From contig JAEINR010000004.1 in NCBI GenBank assembly GCA_016342325.1, forward strand, positions 62,001 to 126,000: a stretch of 64,000 nucleotides of DNA, read 5' to 3'. The notes below the pieces were generated by a model. The model did no database searches. It worked only from the letters and a program-made list of their open reading frames with translations, and had not been told where the DNA came from. The stretch comes from Desulfobacterium sp. GTDB lineage: Bacteria; Desulfobacterota; Desulfobacteria; Desulfobacterales; Desulfobacteraceae. How positions within the stretch are numbered: position 1 is the stretch's first letter; each line of letters opens with the position of its first letter. The position numbers and the translations under genes were made by a program. Of this stretch, positions 50,779 through 59,674 are shown in pieces.

Positions 50779-50853
50779 GAACGATCCTCGTGATGGCTAT
50801 AAAAAGTTGTCTCTTTTTGTACTATACTCCCAAACGGTTTAATTGCAATCTTT

Positions 50854-51007
50854 AGCTTCTTAGCTCTGGTTTTCGTGTTATTTTGACAGGGTAATCAGAC
50901 TTTTTTTGGGTGCTGGTTTGCCCAGGTTCGCATCTGATCTCTGAATCTTGTGTTTTTTTGGCAAAAGACCAGAAACGTTTTTCGGTCTGGCTTGTCCTGG
51001 TTGGGGT
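50854..51007 (+). repeat. Intergenic repeat family A, copies 3 and 4 in tandem
   Basis: Copy 3 (50854 to about 50930) starts AGCTTCTTAGCTCTGGTTTT and continues CGTGTTATTTTGACA. Copy 4 (50941-51007) reads CTGAATCTTGTG, then TTTGGCAAAAGACCAG and TCTGGCTTGTCCTGG. No gene lies in the 301-bp gap 50779-51079. Confidence 0.65.
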
Positions 51008-51014
51008 TTAACTA

Positions 51015-51054
51015 ACAAAAAAACCCCTCCAAGGCAAGTGCCCTGAAGGGGTTT
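51015..51054 (-). terminator. Terminator of the acs operon
   Basis: On the minus strand AAACCCCT-TCAGGGC and GCC-TTGGAGGGGTTT form a strong hairpin followed by TTTTTTTGTT. It lies 26 bp beyond the acsE stop. Confidence 0.85.
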
Positions 51055-51079
51055 ATGGTGCTCAGTTCAGCAATATGGC

Positions 51080-51985
51080 CTAGAGGTCAAGCCATGAGTC
51101 AGAGTAGAGGGTGTTGCCGAGGATGACGTTGACTGTCTTGGCATAATCCTGCATCTCTTTGTTAAGACTTGCCATGTCAGGCTGGTTGCCGTCCTGAATG
51201 CCGTAGATAAGCTCTACGATGTCCTGGCGCTCGCCCTTGGCAATGGCAGTGAGCTGGATGTCAAGGGGATCTGAAATAACAGACGCCATACCGTATTTCT
51301 GAAGCATGACCATGTAGGTCTGGTTCAGGATGGGACGGAGGTGGTTTGGGGGACCGTTGGAGATGTTGGAAAGTCCGCAGGTGCTCTTGACGCCTGGGGC
51401 CATGTCCTGGAGCATCTCCTGGAACACCATCAGGCTGATGGCCTGGGGCTGCTGGATGTTCACCGGTGTAACAATACCGTCCACCCAAATTTTCTCGTTG
51501 GGGATACCTGCCTCATTGGCAAAGTAGAGAAGCTCAACAGCAAGGGCCGCCCGCTCGTTCTCGTCCCTGGGAAGACCATCCGGTCCCCACATGAGGGCAA
51601 CGAAATCTGCGTCATACTGGGCTGTCATGGGAACCATCCGCTCGTATCGCTCGGGACGGGCCATGATGGAGTTAACAATATGGGGTTTGTCAGCCGGTTT
51701 TGCGACCTTGAGGCCTGCTTCGATGGCGTCGATGTTGGAGGAGTCAAGGAGAAGAGGCATTCCCGGAACCGCTTCCTGGACAACCTGTACAACCCAGGGC
51801 ATCAGCTCAGTACCGAATTTCTTTGCAGGTCCGAGGTTGATATCAATGTAATCCATGCCCTTCTCTTTTTGTTCGAGAACCTCTTTCTGGATGGGCTCAG
51901 GATTTCTCTTGGCAGGATCGGCCTCTTTGAATTCTTTTCCAATAACATTGGAAATTACGTTTAAGCTTTCTCCAAAAAGTATCAT
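51080..51985 (-). CDS. acsE: Methyl-THF:corrinoid Fe-S protein methyltransferase AcsE
   Basis: A 301-residue pterin-binding TIM-barrel enzyme. It transfers the methyl group of methyl-THF to the cobalt of the corrinoid Fe-S protein (AcsCD). Recognisable pterin-binding segments are DYIDINLGPAKK, PLLLDSSNIDAIEAGL and KSTCGLSNISNGPPNHLRP, the Asn-containing region typical of MeTr. The start has GGGAGA upstream. It is the last gene of the minus-strand acs operon, 105 bp after acsC with a stem-loop between. Confidence 0.95.
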   Translation of the reverse strand: MILFGESLNVISNVIGKEFKEADPAKRNPEPIQKEVLEQKEKGMDYIDINLGPAKKFGTELMPWVVQVVQEAVPGMPLLLDSSNIDAIEAGLKVAKPADKPHIVNSIMARPERYERMVPMTAQYDADFVALMWGPDGLPRDENERAALAVELLYFANEAGIPNEKIWVDGIVTPVNIQQPQAISLMVFQEMLQDMAPGVKSTCGLSNISNGPPNHLRPILNQTYMVMLQKYGMASVISDPLDIQLTAIAKGERQDIVELIYGIQDGNQPDMASLNKEMQDYAKTVNVILGNTLYSDSWLDL

Positions 51986-52043
51986 TTCATCTCCCTTGCA
52001 ATAATTAGTTTCGAGTTGATTTAAGACATAAACTGAAATTTCA

Positions 52044-52073
52044 AAGGGGTCAAGCCAAAACGGCCAACCCCTT
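52044..52073 (-). promoter_or_regulatory. Intercistronic stem-loop acsC/acsE
   Basis: AAGGGGT...GCC pairs with GGC...ACCCCTT in the 104-bp gap. There is no T-run, so it may be an attenuator or mRNA-stability element rather than a full terminator. Confidence 0.45.
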
Positions 52074-52089
52074 CGAACTTGGGGTACAA

Positions 52090-53433
52090 CTAAGCTTTTG
52101 TTTTAAGAAAAGCAGGAAGATGGGCCGCTTCCCTGGGACCGACCGTGATGGTCCAGCCCGGGAGTTCCTCTTCAACATCACCGGCAATGGCAGCTGCATA
52201 GCCGGGAATGATCAGCTCAGTATGTTTTACTTTGTCCATGATGCCGCATTTCTTGGTAAACATGCCGACATCGTCACCGCCGAACTTGCCTGCCGCCCAG
52301 GCCGTGAGAACTGAGAGTCCCTCGGAATCCTTGATGAGCAGCCAGGTGGGTACCTTACTTGCCTCGATCTCGCCGGATACGATGAAGTAGGTGAGGGCAA
52401 AGTTGGTGGTAATAACAACCGGAGAGTTTTCATCCGGGTTGTTGATGGGGAATATACCCTCGGTGACCGTCATGGGCCGCTGGGGATCGGTGAAAATGTT
52501 GAGCCTTTCAAGGAGAAGGGGAAACAGGGATTCCGCCTTGAAGTCCGACATCACCACGATTCCGCCGTATTTGGCAACAAACATTCCTGCGATCAATGTC
52601 TCCATGTCAAGGTTGGAGGCCATCTCGCTGGGGAAGGTGATGGTGGGGAAGCCCAGGGCCTTGTTGCCGGCCTTGAGGGCGGCACGCCGGATGGCGACCT
52701 GATCTTCAAGGGCCTGTTTGATTTCTCGGGCACCTGAATCGATCACAAGATCCTTGAGTCCCATTCCGGTGAGTTTCTCGGTCAGGGGAATCAATGCTTC
52801 CACTGAATCTGCCTTGACGGCCAGGGGAAGATCGTTCTCCTTGGCAAGGGCGCCCATGGCATCAACATTGGCTTCGGTTGCGGCATAGAGGAGGGGGCGT
52901 TTAAATCCTGAGGCCTCGACACCGGCTGTCATGACAGCCATGTCCTCGGTCATGAGCACCAGGTTGAACTCGGATGTCTCAGCAATGATCTTTGCACAGG
53001 CGGCAAACTTGTCAGCGCCGGCTCCGGTATCTTTGAGGGCGATGAGTTCCGGTCTCAGGTTAAGACCTACACGCTCATACTGGAGGGCGTTGTATATTTT
53101 AAGATCCTTCTCAAGCTCGGCAGCATCGATGTCGGATTTTACCGTGCCGGCCAGGATGGTGGGGTTGAAAAAAGTCTTCTCATGCCTGTAGAGAACTGTC
53201 TCTCCACCTGCAGTTGTTTTTCTTACGCCCTGTCCAAGTGAAACAGGTCGGATGGGAGGGGCTGATGCCTCAGCTAATTTCTCCCTTGCTTCATCAGATA
53301 CGTAGGGGCAGGCGTCCAGCTCAGCTTTGCCCGATGCCAGGTTCATGGCAAAGGCGAGGCAGGTTGGAACACCGCACTCCTTGCAGTTGGTCTTGGGAAG
53401 GAGTTTAAATATCTGTATACCGGTTAATGCCAT
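52090..53433 (-). CDS. acsC: Corrinoid Fe-S protein large subunit AcsC
   Basis: A 447-residue subunit that carries the [4Fe-4S] cluster in its N-terminal domain (C17, C20, C25, C42: TNCKECGVPTC ... LDACPY) and binds cobamide with AcsD through its C-terminal domain. It delivers the methyl group to acetyl-CoA synthase. Length and the four-Cys spacing match the family. It lies 88 bp after acsB with a hairpin in between. Confidence 0.96.
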   Translation of the reverse strand: MALTGIQIFKLLPKTNCKECGVPTCLAFAMNLASGKAELDACPYVSDEAREKLAEASAPPIRPVSLGQGVRKTTAGGETVLYRHEKTFFNPTILAGTVKSDIDAAELEKDLKIYNALQYERVGLNLRPELIALKDTGAGADKFAACAKIIAETSEFNLVLMTEDMAVMTAGVEASGFKRPLLYAATEANVDAMGALAKENDLPLAVKADSVEALIPLTEKLTGMGLKDLVIDSGAREIKQALEDQVAIRRAALKAGNKALGFPTITFPSEMASNLDMETLIAGMFVAKYGGIVVMSDFKAESLFPLLLERLNIFTDPQRPMTVTEGIFPINNPDENSPVVITTNFALTYFIVSGEIEASKVPTWLLIKDSEGLSVLTAWAAGKFGGDDVGMFTKKCGIMDKVKHTELIIPGYAAAIAGDVEEELPGWTITVGPREAAHLPAFLKTKA

Positions 53434-53462
53434 TTTTTCACCTCTTTGTGTTTATAAATAGA

Positions 53463-53503
53463 GGCAGGCTGCAGCAATGGTTCTGGTGCTGCTCCAGCCT
53501 GCC
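53463..53503 (-). promoter_or_regulatory. Intercistronic stem-loop acsB/acsC
   Basis: GGCAGGCTGCAGCA pairs with TGCTG..CAGCCTGCC, a 14-bp stem with a small bulge, in the 88-bp gap. It could set the different amounts of the two products by partial termination or 3' protection. Confidence 0.5.
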
Positions 53504-53521
53504 TTTTGATACAATGAATAC

Positions 53522-55735
53522 TTATCCGATCAGGGACTCCATGGTCAGTGCAGGATGTCCTTTTTCCTGGAGGAACGGCATGATCTCGTCCTCTGTGATG
53601 CCAACGGTCTCATCTGCGATCATGTCGTAGAGGCCCGGAACGCCCATTTCAGCACCCCGCGCTTCGATACGATCCTTGAGCTCCTCTTTGAGCATCTTGG
53701 GCATCCATACCATTCTCAAGAGACCACCATCGCCGAGGATGAACTTACCCTGGGTGATGTTGTGCTTGGAGTGGCCTACAAATCCCGGGGAGGATGCACC
53801 ACCGCCCATGACGCCAGCCAGGGTGGTGAACTTCATTCCACAGGGAGTCTCTCCGGGATAATCCCGACCAACCGTCATCACGCCGTTGCATGTGGGCAGC
53901 ATGGCAGCGATACACTCGCAGCAGCCGCAGGTGGTCATGGGATCAATTACCATGGAGTAGAAGTTGTAGTGGGTAACAGAACCCCTTGATGCCTTGTAGA
54001 CAAAGTCGTTGACGCCCTTCCACTGGCCGAGCACCGGATCGATGCATTCGCCCTTTTCAATGGGCTGGTTCGGTCCTGTGGGGTTGATCTCAAAGGCGGC
54101 CTTGCAGTCCATCCAGTTGTAGGCGCCGCAGAGGCCGGTTCGCTCAGGACTTACCGAGCAGACATGGTTGGGGGCAAAACTCTGGCACAGGGAGCATGAG
54201 TAGTATGTCTCAACATCCTCATCCTTCATGTTGTCGACCCTGGAATCCCTTGTCAGGTATTCGGCCCTTGCCGTTGCTGTGATCTTGTCCACATCTTCTT
54301 TCTTGGTGTAGAGGGTGACCTGGACCTTGTCGACAATTTTTGTGAAATCCTGGTGGAACTTGGCGTGGAGAACCACACCGAGATCTTTGAGGGTGAACCC
54401 TTTGTCCATGGCTGCCTTGGAGATCCGGACCCAGGAAATGTCCCGCTGACCGATATGCATGATGCCCTGGATGTAGTTGATCAGATGATGGATCTGACGC
54501 TCCATGATGGGCTCAAAATCGCTCTGGAATTCCCGACCTGCGATCTCGACCATTATACCGAGGGGGAAGGTGTCTCCCACCTTGAGGTCTGACACGTCCG
54601 GACCGACAACGGTTACCTTGCCGTCTTCAATCTCGTTCATCTGGGCCATCTTCACAAGCTCTGTGCACTGGGTCTTTCCACCACCGCACTGGGCATGGAG
54701 ATCAGCACCCCTGACCCGCTCGCCCTCAAATGCAGGACCAAAGGCACAGGGGATGGCGATGTCAGCCACGGTTACCTTGAGTCCCCTGACTTCGATGGAT
54801 TTCTGGCAAATCTCATCATGGGGAATGTTGGTAACCACGTGCTCGTAGGTACAGATACCCGTGGGCAGGATCTCGGGGATGTCTGTGTCGGCAATGGTGG
54901 GGAAACCCCAGTTAACACAGCCGGCTGCAGCAACACCCCATTCGGTTCCGATATCGCCAAGTGCGTTAACAAAGGCGAAGATCCGCTCTTTGTTGTACAT
55001 GAGGATCTTTTTATGGTCGCCCGGCTGAACACCACCGAAGGCCATGGCTGCCCTGTTGGCAAAACCCAAGGCAAATACGGAGGAACTGATGTCCGGACCA
55101 AAGGGAACGATACGGGTGTTCCAGCCCACCTGGACATCGGCCTCAAGGAGCTGCTCGATGACGGTCTGGCCGTTGTGGTTGGCGGCACAGAAGATATAGA
55201 GACTCTTCTTCTGGTAATCTTCCACGATCATCTTGGCAATTTCAGGACTGGGAGCGGCACCAACAATGGCTGCAAATCCCGGGGCGGAGCCGTCTACGAA
55301 CTCAACACCCCTTTTTCTGAGGATGGTATCATCCGCAGGACCTGTCCAGAGCTTACCTGCCTCGACATCCGGATCTTCCTGGGCAATGTAGAAATCAGGC
55401 TCGTTCACGATCCGTAGCGCTTCTTTGATCTCGTAGGCGATGATACCCGCCATACCGGCATCAAGGAGTGGTCCAAGATAGGGAAGATGATTCTTTCCCT
55501 TTACATGGGGGGGAAGAAGACCCCTGGCAAAAGCGAGGGGTTTTTTGATATCTTCCAGGGTCTCAACCTTCATTCCGGTCAGGGAATAGATGACCGGAAG
55601 ATAATAGGCTGTATTGGGAAATTGAACTTTTGTATCCGCATTAAAGGTGTTGAGGGCCTTCTGGTACATCCCTTCAACCTCTGATACTACTTTATATCCA
55701 CCCTGAATAGCTGCGAATGCTATTAATTTTGACAT
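53522..55735 (-). CDS. acsB: Acetyl-CoA synthase AcsB
   Basis: This 737-residue enzyme joins a methyl group, CO and CoA into acetyl-CoA. The A-cluster ligands are complete: C514, C517, C526 and C536 (CSLC, VC, LC) for the cubane and C603-G-C605 for the distal Ni, with C517 as the usual bridging position. The N-terminal CODH-contact domain and the middle domain are full length, as in Moorella (729 residues). The AcsB/CooS pair is adjacent in the operon, so a bifunctional complex is expected. Confidence 0.97.
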   Translation of the reverse strand: MSKLIAFAAIQGGYKVVSEVEGMYQKALNTFNADTKVQFPNTAYYLPVIYSLTGMKVETLEDIKKPLAFARGLLPPHVKGKNHLPYLGPLLDAGMAGIIAYEIKEALRIVNEPDFYIAQEDPDVEAGKLWTGPADDTILRKRGVEFVDGSAPGFAAIVGAAPSPEIAKMIVEDYQKKSLYIFCAANHNGQTVIEQLLEADVQVGWNTRIVPFGPDISSSVFALGFANRAAMAFGGVQPGDHKKILMYNKERIFAFVNALGDIGTEWGVAAAGCVNWGFPTIADTDIPEILPTGICTYEHVVTNIPHDEICQKSIEVRGLKVTVADIAIPCAFGPAFEGERVRGADLHAQCGGGKTQCTELVKMAQMNEIEDGKVTVVGPDVSDLKVGDTFPLGIMVEIAGREFQSDFEPIMERQIHHLINYIQGIMHIGQRDISWVRISKAAMDKGFTLKDLGVVLHAKFHQDFTKIVDKVQVTLYTKKEDVDKITATARAEYLTRDSRVDNMKDEDVETYYSCSLCQSFAPNHVCSVSPERTGLCGAYNWMDCKAAFEINPTGPNQPIEKGECIDPVLGQWKGVNDFVYKASRGSVTHYNFYSMVIDPMTTCGCCECIAAMLPTCNGVMTVGRDYPGETPCGMKFTTLAGVMGGGASSPGFVGHSKHNITQGKFILGDGGLLRMVWMPKMLKEELKDRIEARGAEMGVPGLYDMIADETVGITEDEIMPFLQEKGHPALTMESLIG

Positions 55736-55803
55736 GTGTTCCTCCTTCGTTGAGGATTTATCATTATTATTAGATTATGCTTCAATTCGCTGTACTGTGA
55801 GGC

Positions 55804-57840
55804 CTAGGCCTCCAGGGCCTGGCGGTCAGCCATGTCCATGAGCACCCTCTCTCTGGCCTTGTCAATGCCCAGTTCTTTACGCTTCTTGTCGATATGGGCG
55901 ATCATCTTATGGGCATGCTTGATGGGATCGATTTCAAGGTCCCACTTGCCGCCGTAAATATTTTCAAGCTCCTCGGAGAGATAGTTGTGGAATACGGGCG
56001 CGCCAGCGGTGGGCAGTGTTACGCCGAATACCGTGTATACGCCGGATGACACAAAGTAGTGACCAATGGAGATCGCTTTTTCACTCATCCATTCAGGGGC
56101 GCTTCCAGCTACCGGAAGGTCGCAGATGTCATTGCCAAGACCGCCGGCCTTTACCACTTCGGTAGCTGCAAGGAGGATTCTTGAGTTATCAACACAGGAA
56201 CCCAGGTGGAGGACCGGTGGAATACCGACAACCTCGCACACCTCGGCGAGACCCGGTCCGCAGTGAACGGCGGCAGCCTCGGGTGTCAGGAGTCCTTCCA
56301 TGGCGCAGGCGATGGCGTTGCAGCCGGTGGTCAGTACGATGACATCGTTCTTGATCAGCTCTTTGACAACCTTGATGTGGCCGTCGTTGTGCTTGGTCCT
56401 TGCGTTGTTACAACCCACAACTCCGGCAATACCGCGGATGCGGCCGTTGATGATGTTGTCGTTCAGGGTGTAATAGGTGCCCCTGAAGGTTCCGCCCAGG
56501 TGATACTGGATGGATTCCACGCCAAATCCTGCGATCTGGGTGGCTTTCTGCTGGGGAATCATGACCTCTGTGGACCTGTTCTGGAAGTTGTCAATGGACA
56601 TCTTCACGATGCGCTTTGCATCTTCAAGGGCATGGTGCTCGTCAAACTCGATGTGGATGACGTTGTCCTGCTCCATCTTGGCAATGGGGTGGGTGGTGAT
56701 CAGCTTGGTATGGAAACATTTTGCAACATTGGCAAGGTTCTGCATGATGCACTGGATGTCTACAACCATGGCGTCACAGGCGCCGGTGATGATGGCAAGT
56801 TCCTGCTGGAGAAAGGTGGCTGCTGTGGGGATGCCGTGGCGCTGGAGGATCTCATTGGCGGTGCAGCAGATGCCGCCCAGCTGGATACCCTTGGCTCCTT
56901 TTTCCTTGGCATAGTCCAGCATCTCCTGGGACTGGGCTACAGCAACCAGGATCTCGGAGAGTACCGGCTCATGGCCGTGGACGATGATGTTGACGTGGTC
57001 CTCTTTCATGATGCCGAGGTTGGCCTCACTCTGGAGGGGATAGGGGGTGCCGAAGAGGACGTCCTGGAGATCGGTGGCCAGCATGGATCCGCCCCAGCCA
57101 TCGGCCAGTGCTGCTCGGGTGCCCTGCTTGATCAGGTTCTTGTAGTCCTGGTCAACGCCCATGTGGGTACGGTGCATGATCTCAACGATCTCACGGTCGA
57201 TGTTCCTGGGAAGCACGCCTTGTTTTTTCCATTTCTCATAAAGGGCCTCGGGGGCTCTCTTTAAATAGAGGAGCTCGCCTTCGGGTTTGCCCCATTCGGC
57301 AATGGCGACTTCAGCAACTTCCAGGGCGATCTCATCAATGTCCCTGTCCTTGGTCTCACCATCTTCTTCTATGGTTACGGCAACCCCAAGGTGGGGAGCC
57401 ATGGCAATAAGTTTTTCCGTATCCTTGATCTTATAGGCTTCTGTCTCTTTTCTTGCTGCGGACATGAATACCTCGGCCACACAACGGCCGTGATCAGAGT
57501 GGGCAGCAGCGCCGCCGGCGATCATTCTGATGAAGTTTCTTGCAGCGATTGTATTGGCCGTGGCGCCGCAGAGACCTTTACGTGTGTCTTCTCCGTCAAT
57601 GCCATCCTTGGGAAGTGGGAGTCTGCAAGGGCCCATGGAACAGTTTTTACAGCAGGTGCCCTGTAAGCCGATATTACAGGCTTTCATGTTGACTGCTCTG
57701 TCAAAAACCGTCTCGATGCCGAGCTCCTGGGCCCGGGCAATCATCTGCTGGGTTGCAACGTCGATGGTAGCTTCTAAAGGATCTGCCAGTTTGGGTGCCT
57801 TGGCTTTCTTGGCAACCGTTGCTTTCTTTATTTCTGCCAT
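55804..57840 (-). CDS. cooS: Ni-dependent CO dehydrogenase catalytic subunit
   Basis: This 678-residue enzyme reversibly reduces CO2 to CO. The D- and B-cluster Cys set lies at C55, C63, C64, C67 and C72 (CNIGLQGTCCKNCSMGPC). C-cluster and proton-channel regions are visible as VHGHEPVLSE, GGICCTANEIL, TTGCNAIACAMEG and LHLGSCVDNSRI. It is equivalent to acsA in acetogens. A Lys/Ala-rich N-terminal extension of about 20 residues precedes the conserved part. It lies 68 bp upstream of acsB. Confidence 0.97.
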   Translation of the reverse strand: MAEIKKATVAKKAKAPKLADPLEATIDVATQQMIARAQELGIETVFDRAVNMKACNIGLQGTCCKNCSMGPCRLPLPKDGIDGEDTRKGLCGATANTIAARNFIRMIAGGAAAHSDHGRCVAEVFMSAARKETEAYKIKDTEKLIAMAPHLGVAVTIEEDGETKDRDIDEIALEVAEVAIAEWGKPEGELLYLKRAPEALYEKWKKQGVLPRNIDREIVEIMHRTHMGVDQDYKNLIKQGTRAALADGWGGSMLATDLQDVLFGTPYPLQSEANLGIMKEDHVNIIVHGHEPVLSEILVAVAQSQEMLDYAKEKGAKGIQLGGICCTANEILQRHGIPTAATFLQQELAIITGACDAMVVDIQCIMQNLANVAKCFHTKLITTHPIAKMEQDNVIHIEFDEHHALEDAKRIVKMSIDNFQNRSTEVMIPQQKATQIAGFGVESIQYHLGGTFRGTYYTLNDNIINGRIRGIAGVVGCNNARTKHNDGHIKVVKELIKNDVIVLTTGCNAIACAMEGLLTPEAAAVHCGPGLAEVCEVVGIPPVLHLGSCVDNSRILLAATEVVKAGGLGNDICDLPVAGSAPEWMSEKAISIGHYFVSSGVYTVFGVTLPTAGAPVFHNYLSEELENIYGGKWDLEIDPIKHAHKMIAHIDKKRKELGIDKARERVLMDMADRQALEA

Positions 57841-57908
57841 TAGAGGTTCCTCCTCCTATTGTGTGAATGATGTGCATAAAATATGGCAAACGTCATATTT
57901 TAAGTAAT

Positions 57909-58370
57909 TTATGCTACATTTCTTCGATGGATTCTGTCGAGGCTCTCCAGGAGCTTGTCAAGCTCTGATTTCTGTACGGCCGAAGCTGTTACGGAAATTT
58001 TCTTTTTCTTTGGCGTGGCAGCACGTTTTGCCGCCTGCTCGGCCTTCTCCTGGGCTCTCTTTTCCCTCAATGCTTGTTCATCAGCTTCTCTTGCGGCCGC
58101 AGCATCGGCGGCTGCCATTTTCTCTGCCTCGATCTTGGCTTTCGCATCTGCTTCAGCCTTGGCTTTTGCGTCTGCAGCAGCTTTTGCCTTTGCATCTGCA
58201 TCCGCTTTTGCCTTGGCTTCGGCGTCAGCCGTTGCCTTAGCTTCGGCTTCGACCTTTGCCTTGGCCGCTGCCTCAGGGTCTACGGGTGCCTCTGTTGCAA
58301 AAAGATCCTTGGGCTCATCTGCTGCAAAGAGATCCTTGGGTTCATCCGCTGCAAAGAGATCTATTGCCAT
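57909..58370 (-). CDS. Lys/Ala-rich coiled-coil protein inside the acs operon
   Basis: I do not recognise this 153-residue protein. Residues 4-29 hold three copies of a DLFA(A/T)-acidic-P unit. Residues about 33-119 are an almost pure Ala/Lys/Glu/Asp helix with AKAEADAKAK-type heptads, and residues 120-153 form a basic linker plus a conserved-looking tail (ISVTASAVQKSELDKLLESL, then RIHRR). There are no Cys, signal peptide or membrane helix. An AGGGG site precedes the ATG. It lies 14 bp after acsD and 68 bp before cooS, so it must be co-expressed with the enzyme complex. A scaffold or assembly role is inference. The low-complexity part could mimic TolA-like proteins. Confidence 0.8.
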   Translation of the reverse strand: MAIDLFAADEPKDLFAADEPKDLFATEAPVDPEAAAKAKVEAEAKATADAEAKAKADADAKAKAAADAKAKAEADAKAKIEAEKMAAADAAAAREADEQALREKRAQEKAEQAAKRAATPKKKKISVTASAVQKSELDKLLESLDRIHRRNVA

Positions 58371-58384
58371 TTTATTCCCCTTTC

Positions 58385-59674
58385 CTAAGAATTTAGTTTT
58401 TGAATAACCTGCTCCAGTGTCAACTTGTGCTGTTGGGCTGTGTGCTCAATATCTTCCTTGGAGCATCCCCGTTTCTGAAGAAGGGCGGCAAGGTCGATGC
58501 CAAGGCTTTTTGCGGCAGCTTCCACTGCATCGGCATTGTTAACGGGTGCAGCCTTGGATGCCTCTGGTGCGGCAGGTGCAGCCGCTTTATTGGGGGCTGC
58601 GGCTTTTTTGGCGGGAGCGGCTTTTTTAGCGGCTTCCATGGTTAGGTCTACTGCAGGAGCAAGGGCTGCAAAGTCGATCTCCACATCATCCAGCTGCTTT
58701 ACGATGGGGGCCACATCCTGGGCGGAACCGCCGTCGGAGATGAGGTCGATAAATGCCTTTGCAAGCTTGATGGACTCGGGGTGGCGCATGATCAGGACGC
58801 TGGATCCGGCCATGAGGTAGGAAACCGCACCAACGGCCTCCATGAGGATGCCTCGACGCTCGGGGTCACCAAGCTCGGGCGCATCTTCAACGGTCTGTTT
58901 TGCTTCCTTGCATTTCCAGATCTCGTTTCCGAGGTTGTTGATCATGGGAAGCTGGAGTTTATCATCGCCCTGGGTCATGGCTGCCATGGTGAGCCGCTCC
59001 ATGACGGAGTAGGAGTACTCCATGCCGTAGCCGAGACCGCCGGTGGTGGGGTCGACAAGGACCTTATCCAGGGGCATGCCAAGGTTTTCAAGCAGAATGT
59101 TGATCTGTTTTGCAAGGTTGACGTCGATGGGGGAGGATGAAATGATGCTGTGTCCGTAACCCATGGCTGCAGCGCCGATGCCCTTGTGGTTCTTCTCTTC
59201 AACCGGTCCCAGGATCAGGTTCTCGCCCTGGCACTCTTCTGCAATTTTTTTGAGAACGTCTTCATCTTTAGCAGGTGCTGTGCATCCCCAGACAATCAGG
59301 GGAACACTGATGGCGCCAAGGACCTTTTTTACGGTGGCGGCGGCATCTTCAGGACTTGCATCCTGGTCATTTGGATCGATGCTCTTGAGCTGGAGAACGA
59401 TGAGGTCCGCTCCGTACTCGTCCACGCATTTTTTTGCCCAGGCTGCGGGATCCGTCACCACATCCTTGAACGGTGCGATGGCTGCCTCGGGCCACTCGGC
59501 GGGCTCTATGTCCCAGATCTCCATGGCAATGACAGGCTTGTTGGGCATCTCACCCTCAAACTGATAAAAAGGATAACTGGTTTGGCCACCTACAGTGATT
59601 GCAGAGTCACCTTTTCCAATTGAGATTCCTTTTATAGCTCCGGCATAGGATTCTTTCGTGATTTCAAATCCCAC
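58385..59674 (-). CDS. acsD: Corrinoid Fe-S protein small subunit AcsD with C-terminal extension
   Basis: Residues 1 to about 348 form the AcsD TIM barrel that binds corrinoid with AcsC (YPFYQFEGEMPNKPVIAMEI, DPTTGGLGYGMEYSYSVMER, IMRHPESIKLAKAFID). Its length here is 429, against about 320 in Moorella. The extra part is an Ala/Pro/Lys-rich linker (349-379) and a 50-residue helical domain (AVEAAAKSLGIDLAALLQKR, then EDIEHTAQQHKLTLEQVIQK). The start is GTG at 59674 with GGAGGG 5 nt upstream. It is the first gene of the operon. The extension looks like a tethered docking module. Confidence 0.95.
   Translation of the reverse strand: MGFEITKESYAGAIKGISIGKGDSAITVGGQTSYPFYQFEGEMPNKPVIAMEIWDIEPAEWPEAAIAPFKDVVTDPAAWAKKCVDEYGADLIVLQLKSIDPNDQDASPEDAAATVKKVLGAISVPLIVWGCTAPAKDEDVLKKIAEECQGENLILGPVEEKNHKGIGAAAMGYGHSIISSSPIDVNLAKQINILLENLGMPLDKVLVDPTTGGLGYGMEYSYSVMERLTMAAMTQGDDKLQLPMINNLGNEIWKCKEAKQTVEDAPELGDPERRGILMEAVGAVSYLMAGSSVLIMRHPESIKLAKAFIDLISDGGSAQDVAPIVKQLDDVEIDFAALAPAVDLTMEAAKKAAPAKKAAAPNKAAAPAAPEASKAAPVNNADAVEAAAKSLGIDLAALLQKRGCSKEDIEHTAQQHKLTLEQVIQKLNS

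Noticed and set aside
56206-57264. 352-aa plus-strand ORF opposite cooS
   Set aside because: Mirror-frame artefact of codon bias; Gly/Val/Asp-rich with no recognisable family, and no RBS.
58030-58300. Repetitive DNA as a possible non-coding tandem repeat
   Set aside because: The repeat is at the codon level (Ala/Lys/Asp/Glu) within an ORF with RBS and non-repetitive ends, so it is read as a coiled-coil gene.
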